Of a stretch of 64,000 bases of DNA, positions 23,035 to 32,919 are shown piece after piece. A program made the position numbers and the translations under genes. The stretch lies in NCBI RefSeq assembly GCF_011383005.1, contig NZ_CP049935.1, forward strand, positions 1,426,001-1,490,000, read 5' to 3'. The notes beneath the pieces are model-generated. The model did no database searches. It worked only from the letters and a program-made list of their open reading frames with translations, and was not told the origin of the DNA. The stretch's first letter is position 1; each line of letters starts with the position of its first letter. This DNA is from Phycicoccus sp. HDW14. GTDB taxonomy: Bacteria > Actinomycetota > Actinomycetes > Actinomycetales > Dermatophilaceae.

Positions 23035-24387
23035 AGCGGGCACCTCCCTCCGGTCGCACGGCGACCTCGACGGTGCCGCCGTGCAGGGCCACGTGCCGCT
23101 GGACGATCGCCAGCCCGAGCCCGACGCCCGAGGACGTCGTCCCCCGCCCCCGGGCGAAGCGGTCGAAGATGCGGTCGACCTGTTCCGGGTCGACGCCGGG
23201 CCCGTCGTCCTCGACGACGACGCGCAGCAGCGCCTCCTCGCGCAGCACGCGGACCCCCGTGCAGCCGCCGCCGTGCCCCTCGGCGTTGCGGACGAGGTTG
23301 GCCACGACCCGCTCGAGACGCCGCTTGTCGAGGTCGAGCACCACCTCGGCGGCACCCGGCCCGACCTCCGTGACCGACCGCCCCGCCTCCCCGTCGGCGG
23401 CCCGGCGGACGAGGTCGGCGACCCGCACGGGCTCGAGGACCAGCTGGTCACCGGCCTCGTGGCGGGCGATCTCGAGCAGGTCGGTCACGAGGTGCCGGAA
23501 GCGTGCCAGCTCGTCGGAGAGCAGGCTCACCGGCTCGCGGAGGTCGTCGGGCAGCCGGTCCTCGCGGTTGAGGATGACCTGCATCGAGTTGAGCATCGTC
23601 GTCAGCGGGGTCCGCAGCTCGTGGCTGACGTCGGTGGCGAACCGCGCGTCGGCGACGACGCGGCGGTCGAGGTCGGCGACCGTGGCGTTGAAGGAGTCCG
23701 TGATGGGCACGAGGTCGGGGTCGTCCTCGCCGTCGAGGCGCACTCCGAGACGCCCCGCGGCCACGGCCGCCGCCGCCTCGTTGAGCCGCCCCAGCGGTCG
23801 TAGCGCAACCCGGCTCGCCAGCCGGCCGAGCCCCACTCCGAGCAGCACCGTGACCACCGTCGCCGCCGCCAGGCCGGCCGACAGGGAGCGCGAGGCCTGC
23901 GAGGCCCCCGCCATCGGGTAGACCTCGAAGAACGAGGCGTCCCTCCCCGGGACGGGCATCCCGACGACGAGGTAGAGGGTGTCCCCCACCGCGACCCGCT
24001 GCGTGGCGACGTGCTGGTCCCGGACCGCCCGGCGCAGCTCGTCGGGGAGCACCGACGGCCCGAGCGTGGGGGCCGAGGCGTACCAGCGGTCGGCCACGTT
24101 GGCCAGGGCCGCGACGGCCTGGGTGCGCGGCAGGTCCTCGAGCGACACGGCCGCCGCGGTGCCCTGGGCCGCCATCCGGGCCTCCAGCTGGCCGGCGTCG
24201 ACCGAGGTGGCCGCGAGCGCGGTGGCCCGTGCCTCGCGCACCACCGCGCGGGTGACGATGACCCACGCCAGCGAGGACAGCACGAGCGAGAGGATGAGCG
24301 ACAGGAGGGCGAACCCGACCGTGACGCGGCGCCGCATCCCCCAGCGGCCGACCCAGCGGGCCGGTCTGCGCACCAGCGTCCGGAGCA

Positions 24388-24388
<1 letters not shown>
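23000..24388 (-). CDS. Membrane sensor histidine kinase
   Basis: 462 aa. Two membrane helices (about residues 22-46 and 170-192) flank a ~120-residue external sensor region; HAMP follows (LRPLGRLNEAAAAVAAGRLG). HisKA box DVSHELRTPL gives the phosphorylated His at about residue 256. The HATPase domain has the N box NLVRNAEGHGGG, G1 DDGPGVD and G2 GVGLGLAIVQRH. The GTG start shares one base with the regulator's TAG stop (TAGTG), so the pair is co-translated. The signal is unknown; the divergent peptide transporter suggests an extracellular peptide or envelope cue (inference). Confidence 0.93.
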
Positions 24389-25071
<683 letters not shown>

Positions 25072-25141
25072 CGGCGCATCATCCCACCGGCTCGCGCCAC
25101 CGGGCGCGGCCCGCGCGCGGGGCGCCGGGACCGTGACCACT

Positions 25142-25193
25142 CCGACACCGTTCCGTCACACGACCGTCGCCGAGTGTGACGGACCGGTGTCGG
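25142..25193. promoter_or_regulatory. 20-bp inverted repeat between regulator and peptide-transporter operon
   Basis: Left arm 25142-25161 (begins CCGACACCG, ends GTCACAC) and right arm 25174-25193 (begins GTGTGAC, ends GGTGTCGG) are reverse complements at 19 of 20 positions, around a 12-bp spacer. It lies about 70 bp upstream of the response-regulator GTG and about 50 bp upstream of TACGGT (25242-25247), a likely -10 for the transporter operon. Between divergent genes it cannot be a terminator, so an operator is the best reading. Confidence 0.65.
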
Positions 25194-25307
25194 TCGCGTG
25201 TCGTTCCGGGCCGGGCCGGGCCACCGCGTCCGGCGCGACCCTACGGTGCCGCCACGTGCGAGCCGCGCACGGCCGGGACGCCCGGCACCCGTGACCAGGG
25301 AGATGCC

Positions 25308-27104
25308 ATGAGACCACGTACGGCAGGCCGAGCCACCGTCGCCGTCGTCTGCGCCGCCGTCCTCACGACGGCCGGCTGCAGCAGCAACGGGCCGAGCGCC
25401 GGTGGGTCCTCCGCGGAGGGAGCACCGGTCAGCGGGGGGACCCTCAACATGCTCGGCAGCGGGGACGTCGACTACATGGACCCCAACGCCAGCTACTACT
25501 CGACCGGGTACACCGCCCTGCGGATGTGGAGCCGGCAGCTGTTCACCTACCCCGCGGTCGAGGGGAAGACGACCACCGCGGTGCCCGACCTGGCCGAGGC
25601 CGTCCCGACCGAGGGCCGGGGCATCAGCGCCGACGGGAAGACGTACACGATCACGCTGCGCGACGGGGCGATGTGGGACACCGAGCCGGCACGTGCGGTG
25701 ACCGCCGGCGACTTCGTGCGCGGGGTCAAGCGCACGTGCAACCCCGTCCAGCCGTTCGGGGGCCTGCCCGACTACGAGAGCCTCATCGAGGGCTTCAGCG
25801 CGTACTGCGCGGGCTTCGCGAAGGTCCAGCCCACCGCGGCCGCCATCGCCGCGTACGTGAACGGCCACGACGTCGCCGGCCTCCAGGCCCCCGACGACCG
25901 CACGGTCGTCATCCGGCTGACCAAGCCCGCGAGCTACCTCGTCGACATGATGACGCTGCCGGCCTTCAGCCCGGCCCCGAAGGAGTGGGACGCCTACGTG
26001 CCGGCCAGCGCCGAGCTCGCCCAGCACACGATCTCCGACGGTCCGTACCGGATCACCGCGTACACCCCGACCAAGAGCATCTCGTTCGAGCGCAACCCGG
26101 CGTGGAGGGCCGCGAGCGACCCGATCCGCAAGGCCTACGTCGACAAGGTGCAGGTCAACGAGACGGTGAGCCAGGACTCGACGCAGCAGCAGCTGGAGAC
26201 CGGGACCCCGAACGCGGACATGCAGTTCGACAACCTCACCCCGCCCTCACGGGTGCCGGCGCTCGCCGCGAAGAAGGACCCGAACCTCAACATCGGGTCG
26301 ACGGCGTCGAGCAACCCCTACATCGTCTACAACACGGTCTCGCCGAACAACGGTGGGGCACTGGGCAAGCCGGAGGTGCGGCGGGCCATCTCGACGGCGA
26401 TCGACCGGTCGAACATCATCCAGGTGCTCGGCGGGAACCTGCTGAACACCCCGCTGGCGCACGTCCTGCCCGGGAGCATCGTCGGTGGCGAGAAGGCCTT
26501 CGACGACTACCCGAACGACCCGGCGAAGGCCAAGCAGATGCTCGCGGCCGCCGGGTACCCGGACGGCCTGACCCTCAAGGTGCTGTACCGCAACGCGTCC
26601 GAGGGCCAGACCAAGACCTTCCAGACCATCCAGCAGGACCTGGGCAAGGTCGGCATCACCGTCGTCGGGGTGCCGTCGCCGAACGCGGACTTCTACACGA
26701 AGTACCTCCAGGTGCCGACCGTGGCCCGGCGCGGGGTGTGGGACGTGTCCATCGCCGGCTGGGGGCCGGACTGGTACGGCAACGCCGCCCTCTCCTTCTT
26801 CGGGCCGCTGTTCAACGGCAAGGCCGCCTTCCCGCCGATCGGCAGCAACTTCGGCTTCTACGAGAACCCCGCGCTCGACGCCCTCGTGGCCGAGGCCGCG
26901 CAAGCCCCGACGCCGGAGGAGGCCGCACCGCTCTGGGCCGAGGCGGACCACCTCGTCATGGAGGACGCCGCGTTCTTCCCGATCACGGAGCCGCGGACGC
27001 CGAACTACCACGCGACCCAGGTGCACGGAGCGGTCTACATCCCGGCCTTCCAGAACTTCGACCCGACGAACGTCTGGCTGGCCGCCGGGATGCAGGGCGG
27101 CTGA
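25308..27104 (+). CDS. Peptide/nickel-type ABC transporter substrate-binding lipoprotein
   Basis: 598 aa family-5 solute-binding protein. The signal sequence (MRPRTAGRATVAVVCAAVLTTAGC) ends in a lipobox TAGC with Thr at -3. Family features: GGTLNMLGSGDVDYMDPN, SYYSTGYTALRMWSRQLFTY, ISDGPYRITAYTP, KPEVRRAISTAIDRSNIIQVLGG and AGYPDGLTLKV. It captures a peptide-like solute outside the membrane and delivers it to the permeases encoded downstream. ATG 25308 has GGGAGA 6 nt upstream; the frame upstream to 25176 has no fitting signal. First gene of a five-gene operon. Confidence 0.93.
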   Translation: MRPRTAGRATVAVVCAAVLTTAGCSSNGPSAGGSSAEGAPVSGGTLNMLGSGDVDYMDPNASYYSTGYTALRMWSRQLFTYPAVEGKTTTAVPDLAEAVPTEGRGISADGKTYTITLRDGAMWDTEPARAVTAGDFVRGVKRTCNPVQPFGGLPDYESLIEGFSAYCAGFAKVQPTAAAIAAYVNGHDVAGLQAPDDRTVVIRLTKPASYLVDMMTLPAFSPAPKEWDAYVPASAELAQHTISDGPYRITAYTPTKSISFERNPAWRAASDPIRKAYVDKVQVNETVSQDSTQQQLETGTPNADMQFDNLTPPSRVPALAAKKDPNLNIGSTASSNPYIVYNTVSPNNGGALGKPEVRRAISTAIDRSNIIQVLGGNLLNTPLAHVLPGSIVGGEKAFDDYPNDPAKAKQMLAAAGYPDGLTLKVLYRNASEGQTKTFQTIQQDLGKVGITVVGVPSPNADFYTKYLQVPTVARRGVWDVSIAGWGPDWYGNAALSFFGPLFNGKAAFPPIGSNFGFYENPALDALVAEAAQAPTPEEAAPLWAEADHLVMEDAAFFPITEPRTPNYHATQVHGAVYIPAFQNFDPTNVWLAAGMQGG

Positions 27105-27135
27105 GCGGGCCCGGGACAGGACGAGGAGCAGTGAC

Positions 27136-28155
27136 ATGGCCCTTCTCGAGGTCCGCGACCTGCACGTCGAGTTCGACACCCCGGACGGCGTGGTGCACGC
27201 CGTCCGGGGGCTGTCCCTCGACGTCGAGCGCGGTGCGACCCTGGCCGTCGTCGGGGAGTCCGGTTCCGGCAAGTCCGTGGCCACCCAGACCATCACCGGG
27301 CTGACCCGGGGCGCCCGGGTGCGCGGGTCGGCCGTGTTCGACGGCACCGAGCTGCTCGGCGCGCCGGAGGAGACCCTCCGCCGGGTGCGCGGTGCGCAGA
27401 TCGGCATGATCTTCCAGGACCCGCTCTCCAGCCTGCACCCGTACTACCCGGTCGGCTGGCAGGTCGTCGAGATGATCCGGGCCCACGACCGCTCGGTCTC
27501 CAAGGCCGCCGCCCGGGAGCGCGCCGTCGAGCTGCTCGCGCTCGTCGGCATCCCCCGCGCCCGCCAACGGGTCGACGACTACCCCCACCAGTTCTCCGGC
27601 GGGATGCGCCAGCGGGTGATGATCGCGATGGCCGTCGCCCTCGACCCCGCGCTGCTCATCGCCGACGAGCCGACGACGGCCCTGGACGTGACGGTCCAGG
27701 CCCAGGTCCTGGAGGTGATGCAGCAGCTCCAGGAACGGTTCGGCACCGCGATCGTCATCATCACCCACGACCTCGGTGTCGTCGCCGACCTGGCCGACGA
27801 CGTCGTCGTCATGTACGGCGGCCGGGCGATGGAGGTCGCCCCCCGGCGGGAGCTGTTCTACGGCCCGCACCACCCGTACACGGAGGGCCTGCTGCGGTCG
27901 CTGCCCTCCCGCGGCGAACCCGGCGCCCGGCTCACCCCGGTGCCCGGTGCCCCGCCGTCCCTCATCGACCCCCCGGCCGGCTGCCCGTTCCGTCCGCGCT
28001 GCCCGCACGCCTTCGCCGACTGCCACGACCAGCCCCCGCTGCGGCCGGTGCCCGGCGCCCCCGGCCACCTCTCGGCGTGCTTCCTCCCCACCACCCGCAC
28101 CGCCGGCGGGGCACCGCCGGCCGCCGCGGTCCACGAGCTCCAGGAGGCACCGTGA
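27136..28155 (+). CDS. Peptide ABC transporter ATP-binding protein (OppD/DppD type)
   Basis: 339 aa. Walker [14 protein letters not shown]-loop [15 protein letters not shown], signature [17 protein letters not shown], Walker [19 protein letters not shown] and H-loop [11 protein letters not shown]. The C-terminal oligopeptide-transporter extension holds the Cys pattern [14 protein letters not shown], which in relatives binds an Fe-S cluster. ATG 27136 follows GAGGAGCAGTGAC. The stop overlaps the next GTG (GTGA). Works with the OppF-type ATPase as a heterodimer on the two permeases. Confidence 0.93.
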   Translation: MALLEVRDLHVEFDTPDGVVHAVRGLSLDVERGATLAVVGESGSGKSVATQTITGLTRGARVRGSAVFDGTELLGAPEETLRRVRGAQIGMIFQDPLSSLHPYYPVGWQVVEMIRAHDRSVSKAAARERAVELLALVGIPRARQRVDDYPHQFSGGMRQRVMIAMAVALDPALLIADEPTTALDVTVQAQVLEVMQQLQERFGTAIVIITHDLGVVADLADDVVVMYGGRAMEVAPRRELFYGPHHPYTEGLLRSLPSRGEPGARLTPVPGAPPSLIDPPAGCPFRPRCPHAFADCHDQPPLRPVPGAPGHLSACFLPTTRTAGGAPPAAAVHELQEAP

Positions 28156-29219
28156 CCACGCCGCTGCTCGCGCTCGAGCACGTCACCAAGACCTTCCCGG
28201 TGCGCCGGGCCGGCGTGCTGCGCCGGCCCGTCGACCACGTGCACGCCGTCGTGGACGTGTCCCTCGAGGTGCAGCCCGGGGAGACGCTCGGGCTCGTCGG
28301 CGAGACCGGGTGCGGGAAGTCGACCCTCGCGCGGTGCATCACCCGGCTGCACGACGTCGACTCCGGCCGCGTCGTCCTCGACGGCGAGGACATCACCCAC
28401 CACTCGCGGGCCCGGATGCGCGGGGTCCGGCGGGACGTCCAGATGGTCTTCCAGGACCCGTACGGGTCGCTCAACCCGCGGCGTCGGGTCGGCTCGATCA
28501 TCGGCGACCCGTTCGTCATCCACGACGTCGGGACGCCGGCCGAGCGCAAGCGGTCGGTGCAGGAGCTGATGGAGCGGGTCGGGCTGAACCCGGAGCACTA
28601 CAACCGCTTCCCCGCGGAGTTCTCCGGCGGCCAGCGCCAGCGCATCGGGGTGGCCCGGGCCCTGGCCCTGCGCCCCCGGCTGCTGGTCTGCGACGAGCCC
28701 GTCTCTGCGCTCGACGTCTCGATCCAGGCCCAGGTGCTCAACCTCCTGCTCGACCTCCAGGACGAGTTCGGGCTCACCTGCGTGTTCATCTCCCACGACC
28801 TGTCCGTCGTCCGGCACGTCAGCGACCGGATCGCGGTCATGTACCTCGGCCGGGTCGTCGAGGTCGCACCGGCCGCCGAGCTGTTCACCCGGCCCCGGCA
28901 CCCGTACACGCGGGCCCTGCTCTCGGCCCTGCCGGTGGCCGACCCGGACGTGTCGGACAGCCGGCGCCGCATCGTCCTCGCCGGCGACCTCCCGACCCCG
29001 ATCGACCCGCCGTCGGGGTGCGCCTTCCACACCCGCTGCCCCCGCGCCCGCGAGGACTGCGCCGCCACCGTGCCCCCGCTCGACCCGGCGCCCGGCGACC
29101 GCCGTGACCACCGCACCGCGTGCCTGCACCCGCTCGCCGACGGTGACGACCTCGGTGCCGACCACCCGGTCGTCGCCGACAGCGAGATCACCGCCACCGA
29201 CGAGGAGGTCCCGGCATGA
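28152..29219 (+). CDS. Peptide ABC transporter ATP-binding protein (OppF/DppF type)
   Basis: 355 aa. Walker A GETGCGKSTLARC, Q-loop FQDPYGSLNPRRRVG, signature FSGGQRQRIGVARAL, Walker B LLVCDEPVSALDVSIQ, H-loop ISHDLSVVRHV. C-terminal Cys motif CAFHTRCPRAREDC, then an acidic tail of about 35 residues. The GTG start overlaps the upstream stop and its own stop overlaps the next ATG (ATGA), so the whole cassette is translationally coupled. Confidence 0.93.
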   Translation: MTTPLLALEHVTKTFPVRRAGVLRRPVDHVHAVVDVSLEVQPGETLGLVGETGCGKSTLARCITRLHDVDSGRVVLDGEDITHHSRARMRGVRRDVQMVFQDPYGSLNPRRRVGSIIGDPFVIHDVGTPAERKRSVQELMERVGLNPEHYNRFPAEFSGGQRQRIGVARALALRPRLLVCDEPVSALDVSIQAQVLNLLLDLQDEFGLTCVFISHDLSVVRHVSDRIAVMYLGRVVEVAPAAELFTRPRHPYTRALLSALPVADPDVSDSRRRIVLAGDLPTPIDPPSGCAFHTRCPRAREDCAATVPPLDPAPGDRRDHRTACLHPLADGDDLGADHPVVADSEITATDEEVPA

Positions 29220-30190
29220 CCCTGGACCCGAACCCCCGCACCGTCCCCGACCCGGACGCCGCACCGCCCGCCGGGTCCCCTCTCGCGGAGCCCGGGCGCC
29301 GCATCGAGGGCCGTTCGCCCTGGGCGCTGGCCTGGCAGCGGCTGCGTCGCGACCGGGTGGCCATGGTGTCCCTCGTCGTCATCGTCCTCGTGGTCCTCGT
29401 CGCGGTCCTCGCCCCGCTCGTCGCGGCCGTCACGGGGCACCCGCCGAACGAGCAGTTCCGCGAGACCGGGCTGTCGCCGGACGGGCTGCCCGTCGGCCCG
29501 AGCACCGAGTTCTGGTTCGGCACCGACGACCTCGGCCGGGACGTCCTCGTCCGGATCGCGTACGGCGCCCGGGTCTCGCTGCTCGTGGGCGTCGTCGCGA
29601 CGGCCCTGACCGTCGTCATCGGCGTGGTCGTCGGGCTCGTCTCCGGGTTCGTCGGCGGGGTCGTCGACACGGTGCTCGCCCGGCTCGTCGACATCGTCCT
29701 GTCGATGCCCTTCCTGCTCGTGGCGATCGCGCTCGTGTCGATCACCGGACCGAGCCTGACCGTGACCATCGTCGTCATCGGCTCGTTCAGCTGGGCCGCG
29801 GTGGCCCGCATCGTCCGCGGGCAGGTGATCTCGTTGCGGGAGAGGGAGTTCGTCGAGGCAGCGCGCTCCCTGGGGGCCGGTGACCTGCGCATCATGTTCG
29901 TCGACGTCCTGCCCAACGTCCTCGCGCCGGTCATCGTCTACACCTCCCTGCTCGTGCCGATCGTCATCCTCACGGAGGCCTCCCTGTCCTTCCTCGGCCT
30001 CGGGCTCGCACCGCCGACGGCGGACTGGGGCGGGATGATCGACGAGGCGACGAACTACTACACGACCTCCTGGTGGTTCGTCTTCTTCCCCGGCCTCGCG
30101 CTGCTCGTGACGACGCTGGCCTTCAACCTGTTCGGCGACGGCGTCCGCGACGCCTTCGACCCGCGCAGCGACCGGCTCATCGGGCACTGA
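29216..30190 (+). CDS. Peptide ABC transporter permease (DppC/OppC type)
   Basis: 324 aa with six predicted membrane helices. A ~35-residue Pro-rich cytoplasmic N-terminus precedes the OppC_N segment (WALAWQRLRRDRVAMVSL). The EAA coupling loop is visible (EREFVEAARSLGAGDLRIMF), as is the C-terminal FNLFGDGVRDAFDPR typical of DppC. GTDDLGRDVLVRIAYGARVSL is a family hallmark. The ATG overlaps the upstream stop. Here the C permease precedes the B permease, the reverse of the classical opp order. Confidence 0.92.
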   Translation: MTLDPNPRTVPDPDAAPPAGSPLAEPGRRIEGRSPWALAWQRLRRDRVAMVSLVVIVLVVLVAVLAPLVAAVTGHPPNEQFRETGLSPDGLPVGPSTEFWFGTDDLGRDVLVRIAYGARVSLLVGVVATALTVVIGVVVGLVSGFVGGVVDTVLARLVDIVLSMPFLLVAIALVSITGPSLTVTIVVIGSFSWAAVARIVRGQVISLREREFVEAARSLGAGDLRIMFVDVLPNVLAPVIVYTSLLVPIVILTEASLSFLGLGLAPPTADWGGMIDEATNYYTTSWWFVFFPGLALLVTTLAFNLFGDGVRDAFDPRSDRLIGH

Positions 30191-30200
30191 GGAGGTCGTC

Positions 30201-31159
30201 GTGACCAGGTTCCTCGTCCGCCGGGTGCTCCAGGGCCTCGTCGTCCTCTGGCTCATCACCATGGCCGTCTTCGCGCTCTTCTACGTCGCGCCGAACAACG
30301 TGGCCCGCACCCTCGCCGGCCGGCAGGCCTCCCCCGAGACCGTGGCCCTCATCTCGCACCGGCTCGGGCTCGACGAGCCGATCTGGACGCAGTACGTGGG
30401 CTTCGTCTGGCGGGCACTGCACGGCGACCTCGGGTTCGACTACTACCACCAGGTCCCCGTGACGACGATCATGGCCCAGGCCCTCCCGGTGACGATGACG
30501 CTCGTGCTCGGCGCGGCCGTCATCTGGGTCTCCCTCGGGGTGACCAACGGGGTGCTCTCGGCGGTGCGCCCCCGGTCGGTGACCGACCGCTCGCTCACCG
30601 TGTTCGCGCTGTTCTTCTACTCGATGCCGAGCTTCTTCCTCGGCCTCGTCCTGCTGTACGGGCTGTACTACCAGCTGACCCTCCACGGCCTGACCATCTT
30701 CCCGGCCGGGGGTACTCGCCGCTCACCGGCGGCGTCGGCGCCTGGCTGCAGCACATGGTCCTGCCCTGGTTCACCCTCGCCCTGGTGCAGGCCGCGACCT
30801 ACACCCGCCTGACCCGCGGCTCGATGCTCGACGTCCTCGGCGAGGACTACGTGCGGACCGCCCGCTCCAAGGGCATCTCGGAGCGCAGGGTCGTCGTGCG
30901 CCACGCCCTGCGCAGCGCCCTGACCCCGGTGGTCACCCAGTTCGGCATCGACGTCGCCGGGCTGCTCGGCGGGGCCGTCGTCACCGAGCAGGTGTTCAGC
31001 CTGCCCGGCCTCGGCAAGACGGCCGTCGACGCCATCAACCAGCAGGACCTCCCGGTGATCATCGGCATCGTCCTCTTCGCCTCCACCGCGGTCGTCCTCG
31101 CGAACATCGCCGTCGACGCCGTGTACGCCGTCCTCGACCCGAGGGTCCGGCTCCACTGA
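30201..31159 (+). CDS. Peptide ABC transporter permease (DppB/OppB type, frameshifted)
   Basis: Second permease, about 319 aa when repaired. The first frame runs MTRFLVRRVLQGLVVLWLITM to FPAGG, the second from HMVLPWFTLALVQAATYTRLTRGSMLDVL through the EAA loop (EDYVRTARSKGISERRVVVRHALR) to AVLDPRVRLH. Adding one G to the run 30708-30712 gives FPAGGYSPLTGGVGAWLQHM, which joins both halves exactly as in DppB. GTG start at 30201 with GGAGG just after the upstream stop. The four other transporter genes are intact, so a sequence error is the simplest cause. Confidence 0.88.
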
Positions 31160-31224
31160 CGCCACGTCCGGTCGGCGGCTCGGCTCCGGGCGGCCGCCGG
31201 CCGGGCGTGGCCCCGGGGACGCGC

Positions 31225-31255
31225 GAGGCCCGGCCCCCGTGGGGAGCCGGGCCTC
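31225..31255. terminator. Bidirectional terminator between the transporter operon and rpsA
   Basis: GAGGCCCGGC (31225-31234) pairs perfectly with GCCGGGCCTC (31246-31255), with CCCC/GGGG pairing inside, giving a very stable hairpin. It sits in the 131-bp gap between the convergent permease and rpsA stops, so it can end both transcripts. Confidence 0.75.
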
Positions 31256-31290
31256 GTGGCGAACCGGTGCGTCGCGGGCGACGCGGTGGC

Positions 31291-32774
31291 TCAGTTGCCG
31301 GTGAGCTTCTCGCGCAGCGCGGCGAGCGCCTCGTCGGAGGCGAGGGTGCCCTCGTTGGCCGGAGCGGCCGGGCGGGCGGACGAGCCCTCCGCGTCGGCGC
31401 TGTCCGAGGAGTACGACGTGGTCGCGGCCTCGCCGGCGGCCTCGGCGTCGGCCTTGATGGCCGCCTCGACCTGGGCGCGGTGCGCCTCCCAGCGCGAGTG
31501 CGCCTCGGCGTACTGCTTCTCCCACAGCTCGCGCTGGTTCTCGAAGCCCTCGAGCCACTCGTTGGTCTCCGGGTCGAAGCCCTCGGGGTACTTGTAGTCA
31601 CCCTTCTCGTCGTACTCGGCGGCCATGCCGTACAGGGTCGGGTCGAACTCGACCTGGTTGGCACCGTCCTCGTTCGCCTGCTTCAGCGAGAGCGAGATGC
31701 GGCGACGCTCGAGGTCGATGTCGATGACCTTGACGAAGATCTCCTGGCCGACCTGGACGACCTGCTCGGGCAGCTCGACGTGGCGCTCGGCGAGCTCGGA
31801 GATGTGGACCAGGCCCTCGATGCCGTCGTCGACGCGCACGAACGCACCGAACGGGACGAGCTTGGTGACCTTGCCCGGGACGACCTGGCCGATCGCGTGG
31901 GTCCGGGCGAAGTGCTGCCACGGGTCCTCCTGCGTCGCCTTGAGCGACAGGGAGACGCGCTCGCGGTCCATGTCGACGTCGAGCACCTCGACGGTGACCT
32001 CGTCGCCGACCTCGACGACCTCGGACGGGTGGTCGATGTGCTTCCAGGACAGCTCGGAGACGTGGACGAGACCGTCGACCCCACCGAGGTCGACGAACGC
32101 ACCGAAGTTGACGATCGAGGACACGACACCCGTGCGGACCTGGCCCTTGCCGAGCTCCTTGAGGAAGGTCGTGCGGACCTCGGACTGCGTCTGCTCGAGC
32201 CAGGCACGGCGCGACAGGACCACGTTGTTGCGGTTCTTGTCGAGCTCGATGATCTTGGCCTCGATCTCCTTGCCGACGTACGGCTGGAGGTCGCGGACGC
32301 GACGCATCTCGACGAGGGAGGCGGGGAGGAAGCCGCGCAGGCCGATGTCGAGGATGAGCCCACCCTTGACGACCTCGATGACGGTGCCGGTGACGACGCC
32401 GTCCTCCTCCTTGATCTTCTCGATCGTGCCCCAGGCGCGCTCGTACTGGGCGCGCTTCTTGGACAGGATCAGGCGACCCTCCTTGTCCTCCTTCTGGAGG
32501 ACCAGGGCCTCGACCTCGTCGCCGACCTTGACGACCTCGTTGGGGTCGACGTCGTGCTTGATCGACAGCTCACGCGAGGGGATGACGCCCTCGGTCTTGT
32601 AGCCGATGTCGAGGAGGACCTCGTCGCGGTCGACCTTGACGATGCGACCCTCGACGATGTCTCCGTCGTTGAAGTGCTTGATCGTCGCGTCGATGGCGGC
32701 GAGGAGGTCTTCCTCGGAACCGATGTCGTTGATGGCGACCTCGGGGCGGTCTTCTCGACCGTGCTGGCAGTCAT
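31291..32774 (-). CDS. rpsA: 30S ribosomal protein S1 (frameshifted near the start)
   Basis: mRNA-binding ribosomal protein with four S1 (OB-fold) repeats; 494 aa when repaired. The start reads MTASTVEKT and then leaves frame; adding one base to the run 32743-32746 gives EKTAPEVAIND, continuing into GSEEDLLAAIDATIKHFNDG and the first S1 domain. S1 features downstream: KGGLILDIGLRGFLPASLVE, VVSSIVNFGAFVDLGGVDGLVH and VTKLVPFGAFVRVDDGIEGLVH. The C-terminus is acidic and low-complexity. GGAG lies 12 nt before the ATG. rpsA is essential, so a frameshift at codon 11 cannot be genuine in a living strain. Confidence 0.95.
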
Positions 32775-32868
32775 GTAGTAGGAACTCCGATGTGGACAGA
32801 TGGATTCGATGGAAAGGTGCGAGCGCAGGCGTGACCGGCAGAGGTCACACGTGTGCTCGCCCAGACTA
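32775..32868 (-). promoter_or_regulatory. rpsA promoter and structured leader
   Basis: A minus-strand -10 TAGTCT (32863-32868) implies a leader of about 80 nt, long for this window. It contains inverted arms GTGACC (32831-32836) and GGTCAC (32843-32848) with a 6-nt loop, next to a 10-bp palindrome CACACGTGTG (32846-32855). Such a leader could carry autogenous control by S1 (known in E. coli; inference here). Confidence 0.45.
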
Positions 32869-32919
32869 CCCGCGTCCGCACGCACGGGGCAAAACGTCCG
32901 CCACCGCTCGGACCGGACC

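Noticed and set aside
32743-32746. Programmed ribosomal frameshifting as cause of the broken genes
   Set aside because: Ten unrelated genes, no slippery heptamers or common stimulatory structure, and always one base missing in a G/C run.
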